Source: Thermincola carboxydiphila
GTDB lineage: Bacteria > Bacillota > Thermincolia > Thermincolales > UBA2595
Length of the DNA: 64,000 nucleotides
Direction of reading: 5' to 3'
NCBI GenBank assembly: GCA_016841325.1
Contig: JAENZJ010000017.1
Span: 1 to 64,000 of the forward strand
Shown here: piece after piece, positions 34,492 to 43,721 of the stretch
Layout: each line of letters opens with the position of its first letter
Numbering within the stretch: the stretch's first letter is position 1
Program-made: the position numbers and the translations under genes
The notes under the pieces: generated by a model
Told to the model about the DNA's origin: nothing
Database searches by the model: none
What the model saw: the letters and a program-made list of their open reading frames with translations, nothing else

Positions 34492-34944
34492 ATGAAAAAG
34501 TTTGTCTTTAAGCTCCAGACGGCTCTGGACCTAAAGCTGAAGGCTGAGGAAATAAAAAAAGAAGAGCTGGTTACGGTGACCGGGATATATAAGGAAAGCT
34601 GCCGGGTCTTAGAAAGCCTGAAAACAAGACTTGCTGAAATTCAGGATATGGTCAGGGGGAAGCAGGGCGAACAGTTGGATGTTACCGAAATAAAGAGATG
34701 TCAGGAATATATACCTGTCCTCAATGAACACATTTCCCAACAGGCCCTGGTGACCGAAAACCACCGTACTGTCATGGAACAGGTCAGGGGTGAACTTATC
34801 CAAATAATGAAGGACAGAAAGGTTCTGGAAAAGCTCAAGACCAGGCACTATCAGGAATATATGCGGGAATTCCTCAGGGAAGAACAGAAACAGATTGATG
34901 AGATGGCAACAACAGGATTTATTCACAGGGATTCGGCGGTATAA
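34492..34944 (+). CDS. fliJ: flagellar export protein FliJ
   Basis: A 150-residue, almost wholly coiled-coil protein that starts MKKFVFKLQTALDLKLKAEE, typical of FliJ, the central stalk of the export ATPase. It follows fliI by 17 nt with an AAGGAGATG site. Confidence 0.9.
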   Translation: MKKFVFKLQTALDLKLKAEEIKKEELVTVTGIYKESCRVLESLKTRLAEIQDMVRGKQGEQLDVTEIKRCQEYIPVLNEHISQQALVTENHRTVMEQVRGELIQIMKDRKVLEKLKTRHYQEYMREFLREEQKQIDEMATTGFIHRDSAV

Positions 34945-34961
34945 CAGGGGGTTAATTATCA

Positions 34962-35540
34962 GTGCGGGTAAAAAGGATTTTGTCCAGAATACTATTGGTA
35001 ATACTGATTCTTGGCATAGTTGCGGGAGCTGTCTGGGTGCTGGACTGGCTGGGGGTATTTGATGTCCGGAAGACAGCAGCCAAAATACCTGTTGTCGGTA
35101 AGATGATACCCGCAGAGGAAAAAACTGAAAAGGAAAAGGAGGAGAAGAAAACTCCTGTAAACCCTTTTGAAGAAGAAAATAGAAAACTCACACAAGAAGT
35201 ACAGAAGCTTCAAAAACAGGTCGGAGAAATGGAAAAGCAGCTGGAAATTGTAAACACAGAAAAACAGGGCCTCCTGGAAGAACGGGAGACTCTCAGGAGC
35301 ACACTGGAATCGCTGGAGAGTCTTCAGGATCAGCAGGAGGCAGCCAAGGTCAGTTATCAGAAGCTGGCAGAATACTATGCCGAAATGAAACCTGAAGCTG
35401 CGGTGAACATAATCAACAGTCTTTCCGATGAAGTTACCATAGGAATACTGCAGTACCTTGATAATGAACAGGTAGCCAACATCCTCAGTGCCATGGACCC
35501 TGAAAAGGCAGCGGATATTGTGGACCAGATGAAACAATAA
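34962..35540 (+). CDS. MotE/MgtE-N-like flagellar membrane protein
   Basis: A 192-residue protein with one N-terminal membrane helix (about 6-28), a charged coiled coil (about 60-130) and a C-terminal MgtE_N-like region (PEAAVNIINSLSDEVTIGILQYLDNEQVANILSAMDPEKAADI; conserved spacing of A-x-I-L-x2-M). MotE-like proteins of this layout sit after fliJ in many bacteria and act as chaperones or stabilisers of stator or export components. The GTG start has a weak GGGGG site. Confidence 0.8.
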   Translation: MRVKRILSRILLVILILGIVAGAVWVLDWLGVFDVRKTAAKIPVVGKMIPAEEKTEKEKEEKKTPVNPFEEENRKLTQEVQKLQKQVGEMEKQLEIVNTEKQGLLEERETLRSTLESLESLQDQQEAAKVSYQKLAEYYAEMKPEAAVNIINSLSDEVTIGILQYLDNEQVANILSAMDPEKAADIVDQMKQ

Positions 35541-35547
35541 AAGCCCT

Positions 35548-35799
35548 CGGAAATGACCGGGAAATGGCTTATGGTGAGATGTTGTACCGATTTTCCGAAC
35601 TGTCGCCGGAGAAATGTAGCCTTGTTCCTGGCGAAGTCCGGGAACACCGCCAATTCGCCTTCCGTGGCTCAGTGGCGGCGCGGGCCGTCCATGGCCCGCG
35701 TCCCGGACTTCGCTTAGCGGAACAGCGGCGACATATCTCACGGCGCCAGTATAAGGAAAATCTTGTACAACACCTCATCAAATTCCACGGTCATTTCCG
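35548..35799. repeat. 252-bp imperfect palindrome between motE-like gene and fliK
   Basis: Nested inverted repeats fill the gap: outer CGGAAATGACCG (35548-35559) with CGGTCATTTCCG (35788-35799); then 35571-35596 with 35756-35779 (sharing TGTTGTAC and GATTTTCC); then GCGAAGTCCGGGA (35631-35643) with TCCCGGACTTCGC (35701-35713); and at the tip CGCGGGCC/GGCCCGCG (35679-35700). No credible gene lies in 35541-35936. It may be a long MITE-like insertion or an intra-operon RNA hairpin. Confidence 0.85.
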
Positions 35800-35936
35800 G
35801 AGCCGGTGTCGGAGAGGAAAAAGAAGTCTGGGCATAGGGCCCTTAAATTAGAGGAAGTTATATTTATTATATGAAGGGGGGTGGTTGCGGAGAGGAACAG
35901 GTTGTACAACAGAATAAGGGAAAGGAGGTGAAAACG

Positions 35937-37529
35937 TTGCAGACAATGCCATTTATGGCCTGTACAGACAGTTCTCCAGCGGTAAGACAGGGGAGCGGCC
36001 CCAAACAGGGTACAGGGCAGCGGAATGATATCGGGAGCAGCCAGGGGGCAGAGCAGACAGCCTTCTCCGAGACTCTGAAGAATGCATCCCGCAGTGCCGG
36101 TGAGACTGGTAAAAATAAGGAAACAGCCCGGGCAGCAGGAAATGAACCTGCAGATATACAGCAGGAGGAAACCTGCTCTCAGGAAGCAACAGGCGTTCAA
36201 GCTACTGAGGCTGCTGAACTGATTAGGCAGCTAATGGAACTGCTTCAGAAAATTAATCCGGAAGTCGGCTGGAATAACGCCGGGTCCGGAAATGGTGAAC
36301 AGGCGGGCTTGCAGGGCGGAGGGTCTGTCCAGGGCAGCCTGAACTCACTGAATGGTCTGCTGCAGGGTCTCAATGATCTGAACAGTATGGATGCAGGGCA
36401 GCTCATCAAAGCCCTCGGCAGTCTGCTAAAAGCGCTGGAAGCAGCCGGTGACGGTTCGCCGGGAATGAAGGACCTTAAGCTCCTGATACAGAACCAGTTA
36501 AACTCTGGCACAAGTCTGTCCCGGGATGTTTTTATGGCCCGGTTTGCGGCTATAATCAGGGAAATGGCCGGGAGCAGCGGGCAGGCTTCCCCGGGAAACC
36601 ATCAGGGACTGTCCGGCAGTTCCAATACGCAGCCTGCAGGCACCCAAATACCGGCAGATACCGGAGGGGGACAGGCACAAGCAGCTGACAGCCGTTGGGA
36701 AAATGAAGTCAGGACAGGCAGTCCCGCGGGTGCCGGTGGAAATAATTCCGGTGTGACAAGTAAGGGAAATACGGATGCGACAGCTGCAAACACCCGGGAA
36801 AATCCGTCTCCGGGGATGCCTGCCAACGGAAGCGGTTCCACAACTGCAAAATCCCCCAGGACAACAGCTCCTCAGAGTGATCCCGCAGTGAGAAATGTTT
36901 CGGAGAATCAAAAGGGCACTTTTGAGAATACCAGGCCGGCACATTTCAGTGAACCGGGTACAGCAGGGCTCCGTGTTGAACCACAGCCCCAGGCACAGGT
37001 CGGGCCACAGCATCAGTTTTCCGGAAATGCTTCCTCTGAAGGGGGCAATGTAACGGGACAGGTTTCCCAAACCACACAGACATATCAGGGAGACAGGGCT
37101 GTATTTACCCAGATTATTCAGAAGGTAAAGGTGGCTGCCTCTCCGGGAGCATCTGAAATGGAGATAGAGCTAAAACCAGAATTCCTGGGCAGGTTAAAGC
37201 TCACAGTTACTGCTGATAATGGGCTGGTAACAGCCAGATTCAATACTCACAGCCCACATGTCAAGGCTGTTATTGAGGCCAACCTGCAGGTTCTAAGGGA
37301 TACCCTGGCTGATCAGGGAATCAAAGTTGATCAGCTCACAGTAACCGTCACTCCTGAGAAAAACCATTCGGGGCAGAACGAGCGTGAGGGCTTGTTTAGG
37401 AGAAAGAATCAAACCGGTGGCAAGAGATTATCACTTAATGAAGAACAGATTGAGTCAGTCTTCTCTAACGGAGGCGGAACCCTGAGTACTGCGGGTTATT
37501 TTGGGAATACCGTTGATTTTACTGCATAG
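35937..37529 (+). CDS. fliK: flagellar hook-length control protein FliK
   Basis: A 530-residue secreted ruler protein. The middle (about 80-380) is low-complexity, rich in Gly, Ser, Asn, Gln and Pro; the conserved C-terminal domain (about 395-490) has ASEMEIELKPEFLGRLKLTVTADNGLVTARFNTHSP and ANLQVLRDTLADQGI, where FliK contacts FlhB to switch export specificity. I take the TTG at 35937, 6 nt after a perfect AAGGAGGTG, instead of the ATG 22 codons earlier, which has no site. Confidence 0.92.
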   Translation: MQTMPFMACTDSSPAVRQGSGPKQGTGQRNDIGSSQGAEQTAFSETLKNASRSAGETGKNKETARAAGNEPADIQQEETCSQEATGVQATEAAELIRQLMELLQKINPEVGWNNAGSGNGEQAGLQGGGSVQGSLNSLNGLLQGLNDLNSMDAGQLIKALGSLLKALEAAGDGSPGMKDLKLLIQNQLNSGTSLSRDVFMARFAAIIREMAGSSGQASPGNHQGLSGSSNTQPAGTQIPADTGGGQAQAADSRWENEVRTGSPAGAGGNNSGVTSKGNTDATAANTRENPSPGMPANGSGSTTAKSPRTTAPQSDPAVRNVSENQKGTFENTRPAHFSEPGTAGLRVEPQPQAQVGPQHQFSGNASSEGGNVTGQVSQTTQTYQGDRAVFTQIIQKVKVAASPGASEMEIELKPEFLGRLKLTVTADNGLVTARFNTHSPHVKAVIEANLQVLRDTLADQGIKVDQLTVTVTPEKNHSGQNEREGLFRRKNQTGGKRLSLNEEQIESVFSNGGGTLSTAGYFGNTVDFTA

Positions 37530-37541
37530 GAGGTGATGTGA

Positions 37542-38303
37542 GTGAGTTCAGTTTCCGGAATTGACAGCAGTTCACCTGAAAGCACGGCCACGACTGCCAA
37601 AAACATTCTCGGCAAAGATGATTTTCTGAAACTGATGATTACCCAGCTCCGGTACCAGGACCCTCTGGAACCGACCGATAACAAGGACTTTATAGCCCAG
37701 ATGGCTCAGTTCAGTTCTCTGGAACAGATGGCTAACATGAGTGCGGGATTTGAAAATCTGGCTCAGGTTCAGGAATCAATACTCCGGGAATCGGCTATCG
37801 CTCAGGCCATTAATCTGATTGGAAAGACTGTGAGTGCTGTCCTGCCTGTAGATACGGTTACCGGGAAAATTAATACTGAACAGACCAGGCTTTACCTGGA
37901 GGCAGACAATACCTCAATGACATTACAGACCCTGGCTAAGGATACTCCGGTTACAGTGCTGGCTTTGGAAGGCGGAATGTATGAGGTGCTCCTGGAAGAC
38001 GGTTCTAGAGGCTATGTTACCGAAGACGCCCTGACTATTGATGAGAACCCGAGGATTGTTGGGGTTGCCACAGGTATGAAACTTATTGACGGGGTACCGC
38101 ACGTTACGGTAAACGGAGAAGATGTCCCCATAACCCAGATTGAAGAAGTAAGGATGGCTGCTGCGGGTACTCCGGTTGATAATCCAACAGACGGTACTAC
38201 AGATGATACCACAGATGGTACTGCGGACGACGCCACAGATGGTGCGACAGACGTCGCCACAGACGGTGATGCCGCAGATGGTACGACAGACTCCCAGGGT
38301 TAA
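37542..38303 (+). CDS. flgD: flagellar hook-capping protein FlgD with an acidic repeat tail
   Basis: A 253-residue scaffold for hook assembly. The N-terminal FlgD signature is clear ([41 protein letters not shown]). From about residue 212 the protein ends in a degenerate Asp/Thr/Ala/Gly repeat (units like TDGTTDD and ATDGATD), coded by repeats of ACAGATGGTAC type, not usual in the family. GTG start, 6 nt after AGGAGGTG. Confidence 0.93.
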   Translation: MSSVSGIDSSSPESTATTAKNILGKDDFLKLMITQLRYQDPLEPTDNKDFIAQMAQFSSLEQMANMSAGFENLAQVQESILRESAIAQAINLIGKTVSAVLPVDTVTGKINTEQTRLYLEADNTSMTLQTLAKDTPVTVLALEGGMYEVLLEDGSRGYVTEDALTIDENPRIVGVATGMKLIDGVPHVTVNGEDVPITQIEEVRMAAAGTPVDNPTDGTTDDTTDGTADDATDGATDVATDGDAADGTTDSQG

Positions 38304-38371
38304 TTTCCCGGCAAATGGGAGAAATGAAAACGGAGACATAAAGACAGGACGGCACAGGGAGGTGCAGATTT

Positions 38372-38755
38372 ATGGTAGATAAGGTGATGTATCCCCAGCC
38401 AATTATTCCGGTTGGTCAGTCCAAGGGGGGAACTAAACCGCAAAGACCGGACCAGGCAGCACAGGTCCCGTTTAAGGACCTGCTGGAAAGCCAGCTGACA
38501 GGGGGAATCAAATTCTCATCCCATGCAAGGCAGAGGCTGGAAGTAAGAAATATTCAACTGACCCGGGATGACCTGGCGAAAATCAGCAGTGCTGTTGACA
38601 AAGCCGCTCAAAAAGGCGCCCAGGATTCCCTGATAATGATGAATAACCTGGCTTTTGTGGTCAGTGTCAAAAACAAGACAGTAATAACGGCAATGGATGA
38701 TTCCAGTATAAAGGAACATGTATTTACCAATATTGACAGCGCTGTTATCGTGTAA
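38372..38755 (+). CDS. flagellar operon protein of the TIGR02530 type
   Basis: A 127-residue protein of a small family found between flgD and flgE in many Firmicutes. The conserved part is GGIKFSSHARQRLEVRNIQLTRDDLAKISSAVDKAAQKGAQDSLIMMNNLAFVVSVKNKTVITA. It is often suggested to be a hook-assembly or anti-sigma-related regulator; I know no proven function. The ATG follows GGGAGGTG. Confidence 0.85.
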   Translation: MVDKVMYPQPIIPVGQSKGGTKPQRPDQAAQVPFKDLLESQLTGGIKFSSHARQRLEVRNIQLTRDDLAKISSAVDKAAQKGAQDSLIMMNNLAFVVSVKNKTVITAMDDSSIKEHVFTNIDSAVIV

Positions 38756-38790
38756 GGCTGTCCGGGGTTTGAGAGTTATTTTTGAAAAAA

Positions 38791-38882
38791 CCGAGATAGG
38801 ATGGGGCCGGACCTCTGAGAGGGAGCCCCGGGGCTGTGACTGACTGAATCAGCTCCGTATCTCAGCCGGATTTAGGGTCCGG
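38791..38882 (+). other. highly structured flgE leader, three-way-junction candidate
   Basis: The 159-bp gap before flgE can form a closing helix GAGATA-GGA with TCC-G-TATCTC (38793-38801 with 38854-38863), an arm GGGGC/GCCCC (38803-38807 with 38825-38829) capped by CCTCT-G-AGAGG, and a second arm GGGCTG/CAGCTC. A separate CCGGA/TCCGG hairpin (38867-38882) ends in AAAAAATTTATT. No known RNA class is recognised. Confidence 0.5.
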
Positions 38883-38914
38883 AAAAAATTTATTAATTGG
38901 AGGTCGATTTACTT

Positions 38915-40150
38915 ATGATGCGTTCCATGTTCAGCGGAGTATCAGGTTTAAGGAACCACCAGCTCCGCATGGATGTTATCGGCAATAACATCGCCAATGT
39001 TAACACAATCGGTTACAAGAGAGCAAGAGTTACCTTCCAGGATATGCTCAGCCAGACAGTCAACGGTGCTTCTTCGCCCCAGGGGGGTAAGGGGGGCACC
39101 AACCCTCAGCAGATAGGTCTGGGGATGACAGTCAACAGCATTGATATCCTCCATACCCAGGGCAGTTCTGAGACTACCGGAAAAGTTACCGATATGATGG
39201 TGGACGGTGACGGATTCTTTATAGTGGGGGATGGTGACAACAACTTTTACACCAGAGCAGGGAATTTCGACTTTGACTCGGTGGGGAACCTGATTAACCC
39301 GTCCGGCCTGATGGTCAAGGGATGGATGGCTGACAGTTCCGGGAACATTGACACAACAGGAGCCATATCCGGGATACAGATTCCCAAGGGACAGGCAATC
39401 CAGCCAATGGCCAGCACTGAGGCGGTGTTTGTGGGGAACCTTGATGCAGATGCGGCAACAGGAGACACCTGGCCCTCAAGTCTGACAGTTTACGATTCAT
39501 TGGGCCGCAGCTGGACCATGAATGTTGAATTTACCAAAGATGCGGCCGCACATACCTGGGATATAACTTTGACAAATGCCCCTGCATGGGCCAGTCTTCC
39601 GGCGGCCACAGTTACCTTTAACCCTGATGGTACGCTGAATGCAGTATCTGTTTCGCCACTCAATATTACCGGGACCCCCACTGATGGGACAAACCCTGCT
39701 GACCCGGTCACTATTGAACTTGACCTTAACGGACTGACCCAGTTTGATTCTGAGTCCAATGTGGAGATGAATAGCCAGGACGGTTATTCATCAGGTGTCT
39801 TAAATGGTTACTCCATAGACAAGACGGGTATTATCACCGGAAGGTTTTCCAACGGACTTACCAAACAGCTGGCCCAGGTAGCCCTGGCCAATTTCAATAA
39901 CCCGGGCGGCCTGCAAAAGGCCGGGGAGAACCTGTACACGTCTTCCAACAATTCCGGGCAGGCACAGGTAGGTAAGGCCGGCTCAGGGGGCAGGGGGGAC
40001 ATATCTCCCGGAAAGATAGAAATGTCCAATGTGGATCTCTCACAGGAATTTACCGATATGATTATCACCCAGAGAGGTTTCCAGGCCAATTCCCGGATTA
40101 TCACCGTGTCTGATGAGATGCTTCAGGAGCTTGTCAACCTGAAACGTTAA
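38915..40150 (+). CDS. flgE: flagellar hook protein FlgE
   Basis: A 411-residue hook subunit. It has the N-terminal rod/hook signature (MMRSMFSGVSGLRNHQLRMDVIGNNIANVNTIGYK), D1/D2 domains in the middle, and the C-terminal coil (NVDLSQEFTDMIITQRGFQANSRIITVSDEMLQELVNLKR). The ATG at 38915 lies 10 nt after GGAGGT; an in-frame TTG at 38897 overlaps that site and is rejected. Confidence 0.96.
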   Translation: MMRSMFSGVSGLRNHQLRMDVIGNNIANVNTIGYKRARVTFQDMLSQTVNGASSPQGGKGGTNPQQIGLGMTVNSIDILHTQGSSETTGKVTDMMVDGDGFFIVGDGDNNFYTRAGNFDFDSVGNLINPSGLMVKGWMADSSGNIDTTGAISGIQIPKGQAIQPMASTEAVFVGNLDADAATGDTWPSSLTVYDSLGRSWTMNVEFTKDAAAHTWDITLTNAPAWASLPAATVTFNPDGTLNAVSVSPLNITGTPTDGTNPADPVTIELDLNGLTQFDSESNVEMNSQDGYSSGVLNGYSIDKTGIITGRFSNGLTKQLAQVALANFNNPGGLQKAGENLYTSSNNSGQAQVGKAGSGGRGDISPGKIEMSNVDLSQEFTDMIITQRGFQANSRIITVSDEMLQELVNLKR

Positions 40151-40179
40151 TCCGGATTAGGGCACTAGCGGGGAGAGCA

Positions 40180-40207
40180 GGGATGGGGACAGCCATCCCC
40201 TCCTCCC
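40180..40207 (+). terminator. weak hairpin between flgE and flbD
   Basis: GGGATGG and CCATCCC (7 bp) close a six-base loop and are followed by CCTCCTCCCATTTT. It may attenuate or protect the abundant hook mRNA. Confidence 0.4.
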
Positions 40208-40228
40208 ATTTTGAAAGAAGGGGTTAAA

Positions 40229-40468
40229 ATGATCAAAGTAATCAGGATGAATGGTTCGGAGCTGGTTATTAATGCTGAACTTATTGAGTTTATTGAGGCC
40301 ACTCCGGATACGGTGCTCACCCTGTCCACCGGAAAAAAATTAGTCCTTAGGGATTCGGTCCAAGAAGTGATCGACAAGGTGATGGAGTACCGCAGGTCTA
40401 TCGGTATTAAGATCATTGACCGGGTTTCCCCTGAAACCGGTGATTTGCGTAAAACCTATGACGAATAG
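40229..40468 (+). CDS. flbD: FlbD-family flagellar protein
   Basis: A 79-residue protein starting MIKVIRMNGSELVINAELIEFIEATPDTVLTLSTGKKLVL, the typical FlbD/SwrD sequence, with a C-terminal YRRSIGIKI. In Firmicutes it promotes motor torque or flagellar gene expression. The ATG at 40229 follows AAGGGG. Confidence 0.9.
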   Translation: MIKVIRMNGSELVINAELIEFIEATPDTVLTLSTGKKLVLRDSVQEVIDKVMEYRRSIGIKIIDRVSPETGDLRKTYDE

Positions 40469-40481
40469 GGGGTAGACATTT

Positions 40482-40988
40482 ATGGCAGATGAAAACAATG
40501 AAGTACAAAAGACAGAGGAAAAGCCTTCCTCAGGTTCCGGGACGATCAAGCTGGTTATAGCAGGAGTGGCTGTCCTGATCCTGTGTGCCGGATTATCCTT
40601 TGGTGTAGCCATGTATGCTGCAAATTCTTTTTCCAAGAGTGATGCTCCCAAAGGGGATGGCTATGGCACCGTGAAAAGTGAAACTATAGGTACCATTTAT
40701 GATGCCGGGGAGTTTATCACCAATCTTGACAGTCCTGATAACAACAGGTACATCAAGGTGAAGATAGTGCTGGCCTTCCAGGAACCTACGGTTCAGGAAG
40801 AGATAGTTGCCAAGCTGCCACAAATCCAGCACACCATTAACAGTACCCTCCGCCAGCAGAGCCCGGACAGCCTTTCCCAGGCAAAGGCCATGGAAAAGCT
40901 GGCAGATTTACTCAAGAAAAACATCAATTCCCACCTGGTTAAAGGGAATGTGAACAGTGTTTATTTTACAAGTTTTGTTGTACAGTAA
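40482..40988 (+). CDS. fliL: flagellar basal-body-associated protein FliL
   Basis: A 168-residue membrane protein with one helix (about 25-45) and an outside stomatin-like domain (residues 65-168; YIKVKIVLAFQEPTVQEEIVAKLPQI and the C-terminal VNSVYFTSFVVQ). It supports the stator near the MS ring. The ATG follows AGGGGG. Confidence 0.93.
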   Translation: MADENNEVQKTEEKPSSGSGTIKLVIAGVAVLILCAGLSFGVAMYAANSFSKSDAPKGDGYGTVKSETIGTIYDAGEFITNLDSPDNNRYIKVKIVLAFQEPTVQEEIVAKLPQIQHTINSTLRQQSPDSLSQAKAMEKLADLLKKNINSHLVKGNVNSVYFTSFVVQ

Positions 40989-41015
40989 TCAGCCGGTACT
41001 GGAGGTGAGAGCAAG

Positions 41016-42017
41016 GTGAGTGAAATTCTGTCCCAGGATGAAATAGATGCTCTGTTATCGGCTTTATCCACTGATGAGGCTCAACCGGACCAGATAAAGA
41101 AGAAAGACGATTCCTCCCACAAGAAGATCAGGGTATATGATTTTAAAAGGCCCAGCAAGTTTTCCAAGGAACAGATTCACACTATCCAGGCCATCAATGA
41201 AAACTATGCCCGCCTGCTGGCCACGTATTTTTCGGCACACCTGCGGACAATTGTACAGATTACGGTTCATTCAGTTGAACAGCTGACTTATGATGAGTTT
41301 ATTCATTCATTACCAAACCCAACCATCATGAATATTTTTCGGGCTGAACCCCTTGAAGGGAATGCCATACTGGAGATTAACCCCTCAATAGTATTTACCA
41401 TCATAGACAGGCTGTTTGGCGGTCCGGGGCAGGCGCCGGAAAGCATCCGGGATCTGACGGATATTGAACGGGTAGTTATCGAAAAAGTGGTTATCCGTAC
41501 TCTGGACATTTTTCGGGAGGCCTGGGAAAATATCATTGCCCTTAAACCGAAGCTTGAGGTCATTGAATCAAATCCGCTTTTTACTCAGATTGTATCTCCT
41601 TCTGAAATGGTGGTCCTGGTATCATTTAAGACCCGCTTTGGGGAGAATGAGGGCCTGATTAACCTTTGTATACCTTACATTGTCCTGGAACCCATTATCG
41701 GTAAGTTATCTGCCCACTTCTGGTTTGCCGGTACAGCAAGGGAGACTACTCAGGAAACCATTGGCCGCATCAAGGCCCAGATTGAGAAAGCAAACCTTAA
41801 TATTACGGCAATTCTGGGTAAAGCTTCTATAAGTGTAGGAGAACTGCTGGAACTTCAGCCAGGTGACGTAATTTTGCTGGACAGTAAGGTGAATGACCCT
41901 GTGGAGATTATGGTAGGAACCCGGAACAAGTACCTGGGAAAACCAGGGACTTTGGGGAGCAAAATGGCTGTTCAGATTGCGTCAGTAATAAAGGAAGGAG
42001 ATGATAATGATGAGTGA
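41016..42017 (+). CDS. fliM: flagellar motor switch protein FliM
   Basis: A 333-residue C-ring protein. The N-terminal CheY-P-binding peptide is ILSQDEIDALLSAL; the CheC-like middle domain and the C-terminal SpoA domain (LGKASISVGELLELQPGDVILLD) follow. The GTG start is behind a GGAGGTGAG site. Its stop overlaps fliY. Confidence 0.97.
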   Translation: MSEILSQDEIDALLSALSTDEAQPDQIKKKDDSSHKKIRVYDFKRPSKFSKEQIHTIQAINENYARLLATYFSAHLRTIVQITVHSVEQLTYDEFIHSLPNPTIMNIFRAEPLEGNAILEINPSIVFTIIDRLFGGPGQAPESIRDLTDIERVVIEKVVIRTLDIFREAWENIIALKPKLEVIESNPLFTQIVSPSEMVVLVSFKTRFGENEGLINLCIPYIVLEPIIGKLSAHFWFAGTARETTQETIGRIKAQIEKANLNITAILGKASISVGELLELQPGDVILLDSKVNDPVEIMVGTRNKYLGKPGTLGSKMAVQIASVIKEGDDNDE

Positions 42018-43311
42018 TGGTGTTCTGTCCCAGGAAGAGATAGATGCTTTGTTAAGGTCAGATGCCCTGTCCCAAATAGATAGTGAAGGCCCCGGGGAAG
42101 TCCAGGCATCTCTGCAGCCGGAGACCGCTCCCGCTGAGTCCGGGGAGGGGCTTACAGATATGGAACGGGATGCTGTCGGTGAAGTCGCCAATATTGTGAT
42201 GGGGTCTGCAGCCACAGCGCTGTCTACTTTATTGGGCAGTAAAGTGGAGATTACCACTCCTGTGGTGCAGTTGACAGATCCTGACACCTTCAGGCAGGAC
42301 TACCCGCTGCCCTATGTGCTGGTCAATGTGGAATATGTTACCGGATTAAGCGGGGCCAATGTTCTGATTATCCGGAACCAGGATGCCTGTGTAATGGTAG
42401 ACCTGATGATGGGCGGTGATGGCCAGTCTCCTCCTGCCGAACTCAGTGAAATGCATATCAGCGCTATCAGTGAAGCCATGAACCAGATGATGGGGTCGGC
42501 AGCAACTGCTATGTCAACTATAATAAAGGACAGGGTAGAAATATCCCCTCCGACTGTTGAGGAAGTTAATTTTGCCACTGATGAACTCAAGGGCACCCTT
42601 GGTGAAAAGGGTCAGGTACTGGTAAAGGTCTCTTTCAGGATGACTATTGAGGGATTGTTAGACAGCGAGATAATGCAGTTGATACCTTTGGATTTTGCCC
42701 GAAACATGGTCAGAAACCTGATGGATGAAATGGCTGCTCCGGAGCCTGCGGAAAGTCCTGCTGCGGATGAAGCTGTACCGGACTTTGCTGCCAGTGCCGG
42801 TGATACCGGTCCGGACATGTCTGAACTGAATAATTTACTTAATCAGGAGATAAACGGCGCCGGGAAAGGCAGTGCAGGCATCGAATATGCTGCCGCAGCG
42901 GCGGAACCGGCCGCATTTCAACAGTCAGGAAATTACGTACCGGACAGCCAGCAGGGTATGCCTGCCGGAAAATCAGCTGTACAGTCCCCACAGGTACCTG
43001 TCCAGCCCGTGCAGTTCGCTCCTGTACAGTCCGGTTACCAGTCCAAGGAAATAGCCAACATTGACCTGATTATGGATGTACCACTGCAGATTACGGTCGA
43101 ACTGGGTAAATCCCGCAAGACTATCCGTGAAATACTGGCTTTGGGTCCGGGGTCTGTAGTGGAACTGGATAAACTGGCCGGTGAGCCTGTTGACCTGTTG
43201 GTAAACGGCAAATTACTTGCCAAGGGAGAAGTCGTTGTTATTGACGAAAATTTTGGGATCAGGGTTACAGATATAATTTCACCAATTGAGAGAGTAACGA
43301 ATTTACAATAA
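42007..43311 (+). CDS. fliY: flagellar motor switch phosphatase FliY
   Basis: A 434-residue protein joining an N-terminal CheY-binding peptide (VLSQEEIDALLRS), a CheC-type phosphatase domain with two E-x3-N-like sites (DAVGEVANIVMGSA; SEAMNQMMGSA), an Ala/Pro/Gln-rich linker (about 240-345) and a C-terminal FliN/SpoA domain. It removes phosphate from CheY at the switch. The ATG at 42007 is preferred to 42001, which abuts the AAGGAAGGAG site. Confidence 0.95.
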   Translation: MMSDGVLSQEEIDALLRSDALSQIDSEGPGEVQASLQPETAPAESGEGLTDMERDAVGEVANIVMGSAATALSTLLGSKVEITTPVVQLTDPDTFRQDYPLPYVLVNVEYVTGLSGANVLIIRNQDACVMVDLMMGGDGQSPPAELSEMHISAISEAMNQMMGSAATAMSTIIKDRVEISPPTVEEVNFATDELKGTLGEKGQVLVKVSFRMTIEGLLDSEIMQLIPLDFARNMVRNLMDEMAAPEPAESPAADEAVPDFAASAGDTGPDMSELNNLLNQEINGAGKGSAGIEYAAAAAEPAAFQQSGNYVPDSQQGMPAGKSAVQSPQVPVQPVQFAPVQSGYQSKEIANIDLIMDVPLQITVELGKSRKTIREILALGPGSVVELDKLAGEPVDLLVNGKLLAKGEVVVIDENFGIRVTDIISPIERVTNLQ

Positions 43312-43332
43312 ACAGTGATAAGGAGGACAGTT

Positions 43333-43695
43333 ATGGGAGCGCGTATTCTCATTGTCGATGACGCAGCCTTTATGCGCATGATGATCAAAGATATTCTGAC
43401 CAAAAACGGTTACCAGATTGTCGGGGAAGCGGAAAATGGCAGTGTTGCGGTTGAGAAATACAAGGAACTTAAGCCGGACCTGACTACAATGGATATTACC
43501 ATGCCTGAGATGGACGGAATCAGCGCTGTCAAGGAAATACGTGAATTTGACCCCAATGCCAATATCATCATGTGCAGCGCTATGGGTCAGCAGGCAATGG
43601 TAATTGACGCCATTCAGGCCGGGGCCAAAGACTTTATTGTAAAACCTTTTCAACCGGACCGCGTGCTGGAGGCTGTCAGAAAGGCTTTAGCCTAA
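43333..43695 (+). CDS. cheY: chemotaxis response regulator CheY
   Basis: A 120-residue single-domain receiver. The acidic pocket D9/D10, phospho-acceptor D54 (TTMDITMPEMDG) and Lys in FIVKPF are present. It links CheA to FliM/FliY, its immediate upstream neighbours. The ATG at 43333 follows AAGGAGGA. Confidence 0.97.
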   Translation: MGARILIVDDAAFMRMMIKDILTKNGYQIVGEAENGSVAVEKYKELKPDLTTMDITMPEMDGISAVKEIREFDPNANIIMCSAMGQQAMVIDAIQAGAKDFIVKPFQPDRVLEAVRKALA

Positions 43696-43721
43696 CCCTT
43701 GATGAGAGAGGGGTCAACTTA

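Noticed and set aside
27745-35583. Shared 12-mer TGGTGAGATGTT at 27745 and 35572, hinting that the MITE and the palindrome are related
   Set aside because: The match does not extend to either side and the elements have different ends; chance is likely.
35564-35851. Open frame across the 252-bp palindrome (both strands)
   Set aside because: The open frames arise from the GC-rich inverted repeats; there is no ribosome site or recognisable protein, and the sequence symmetry explains them.
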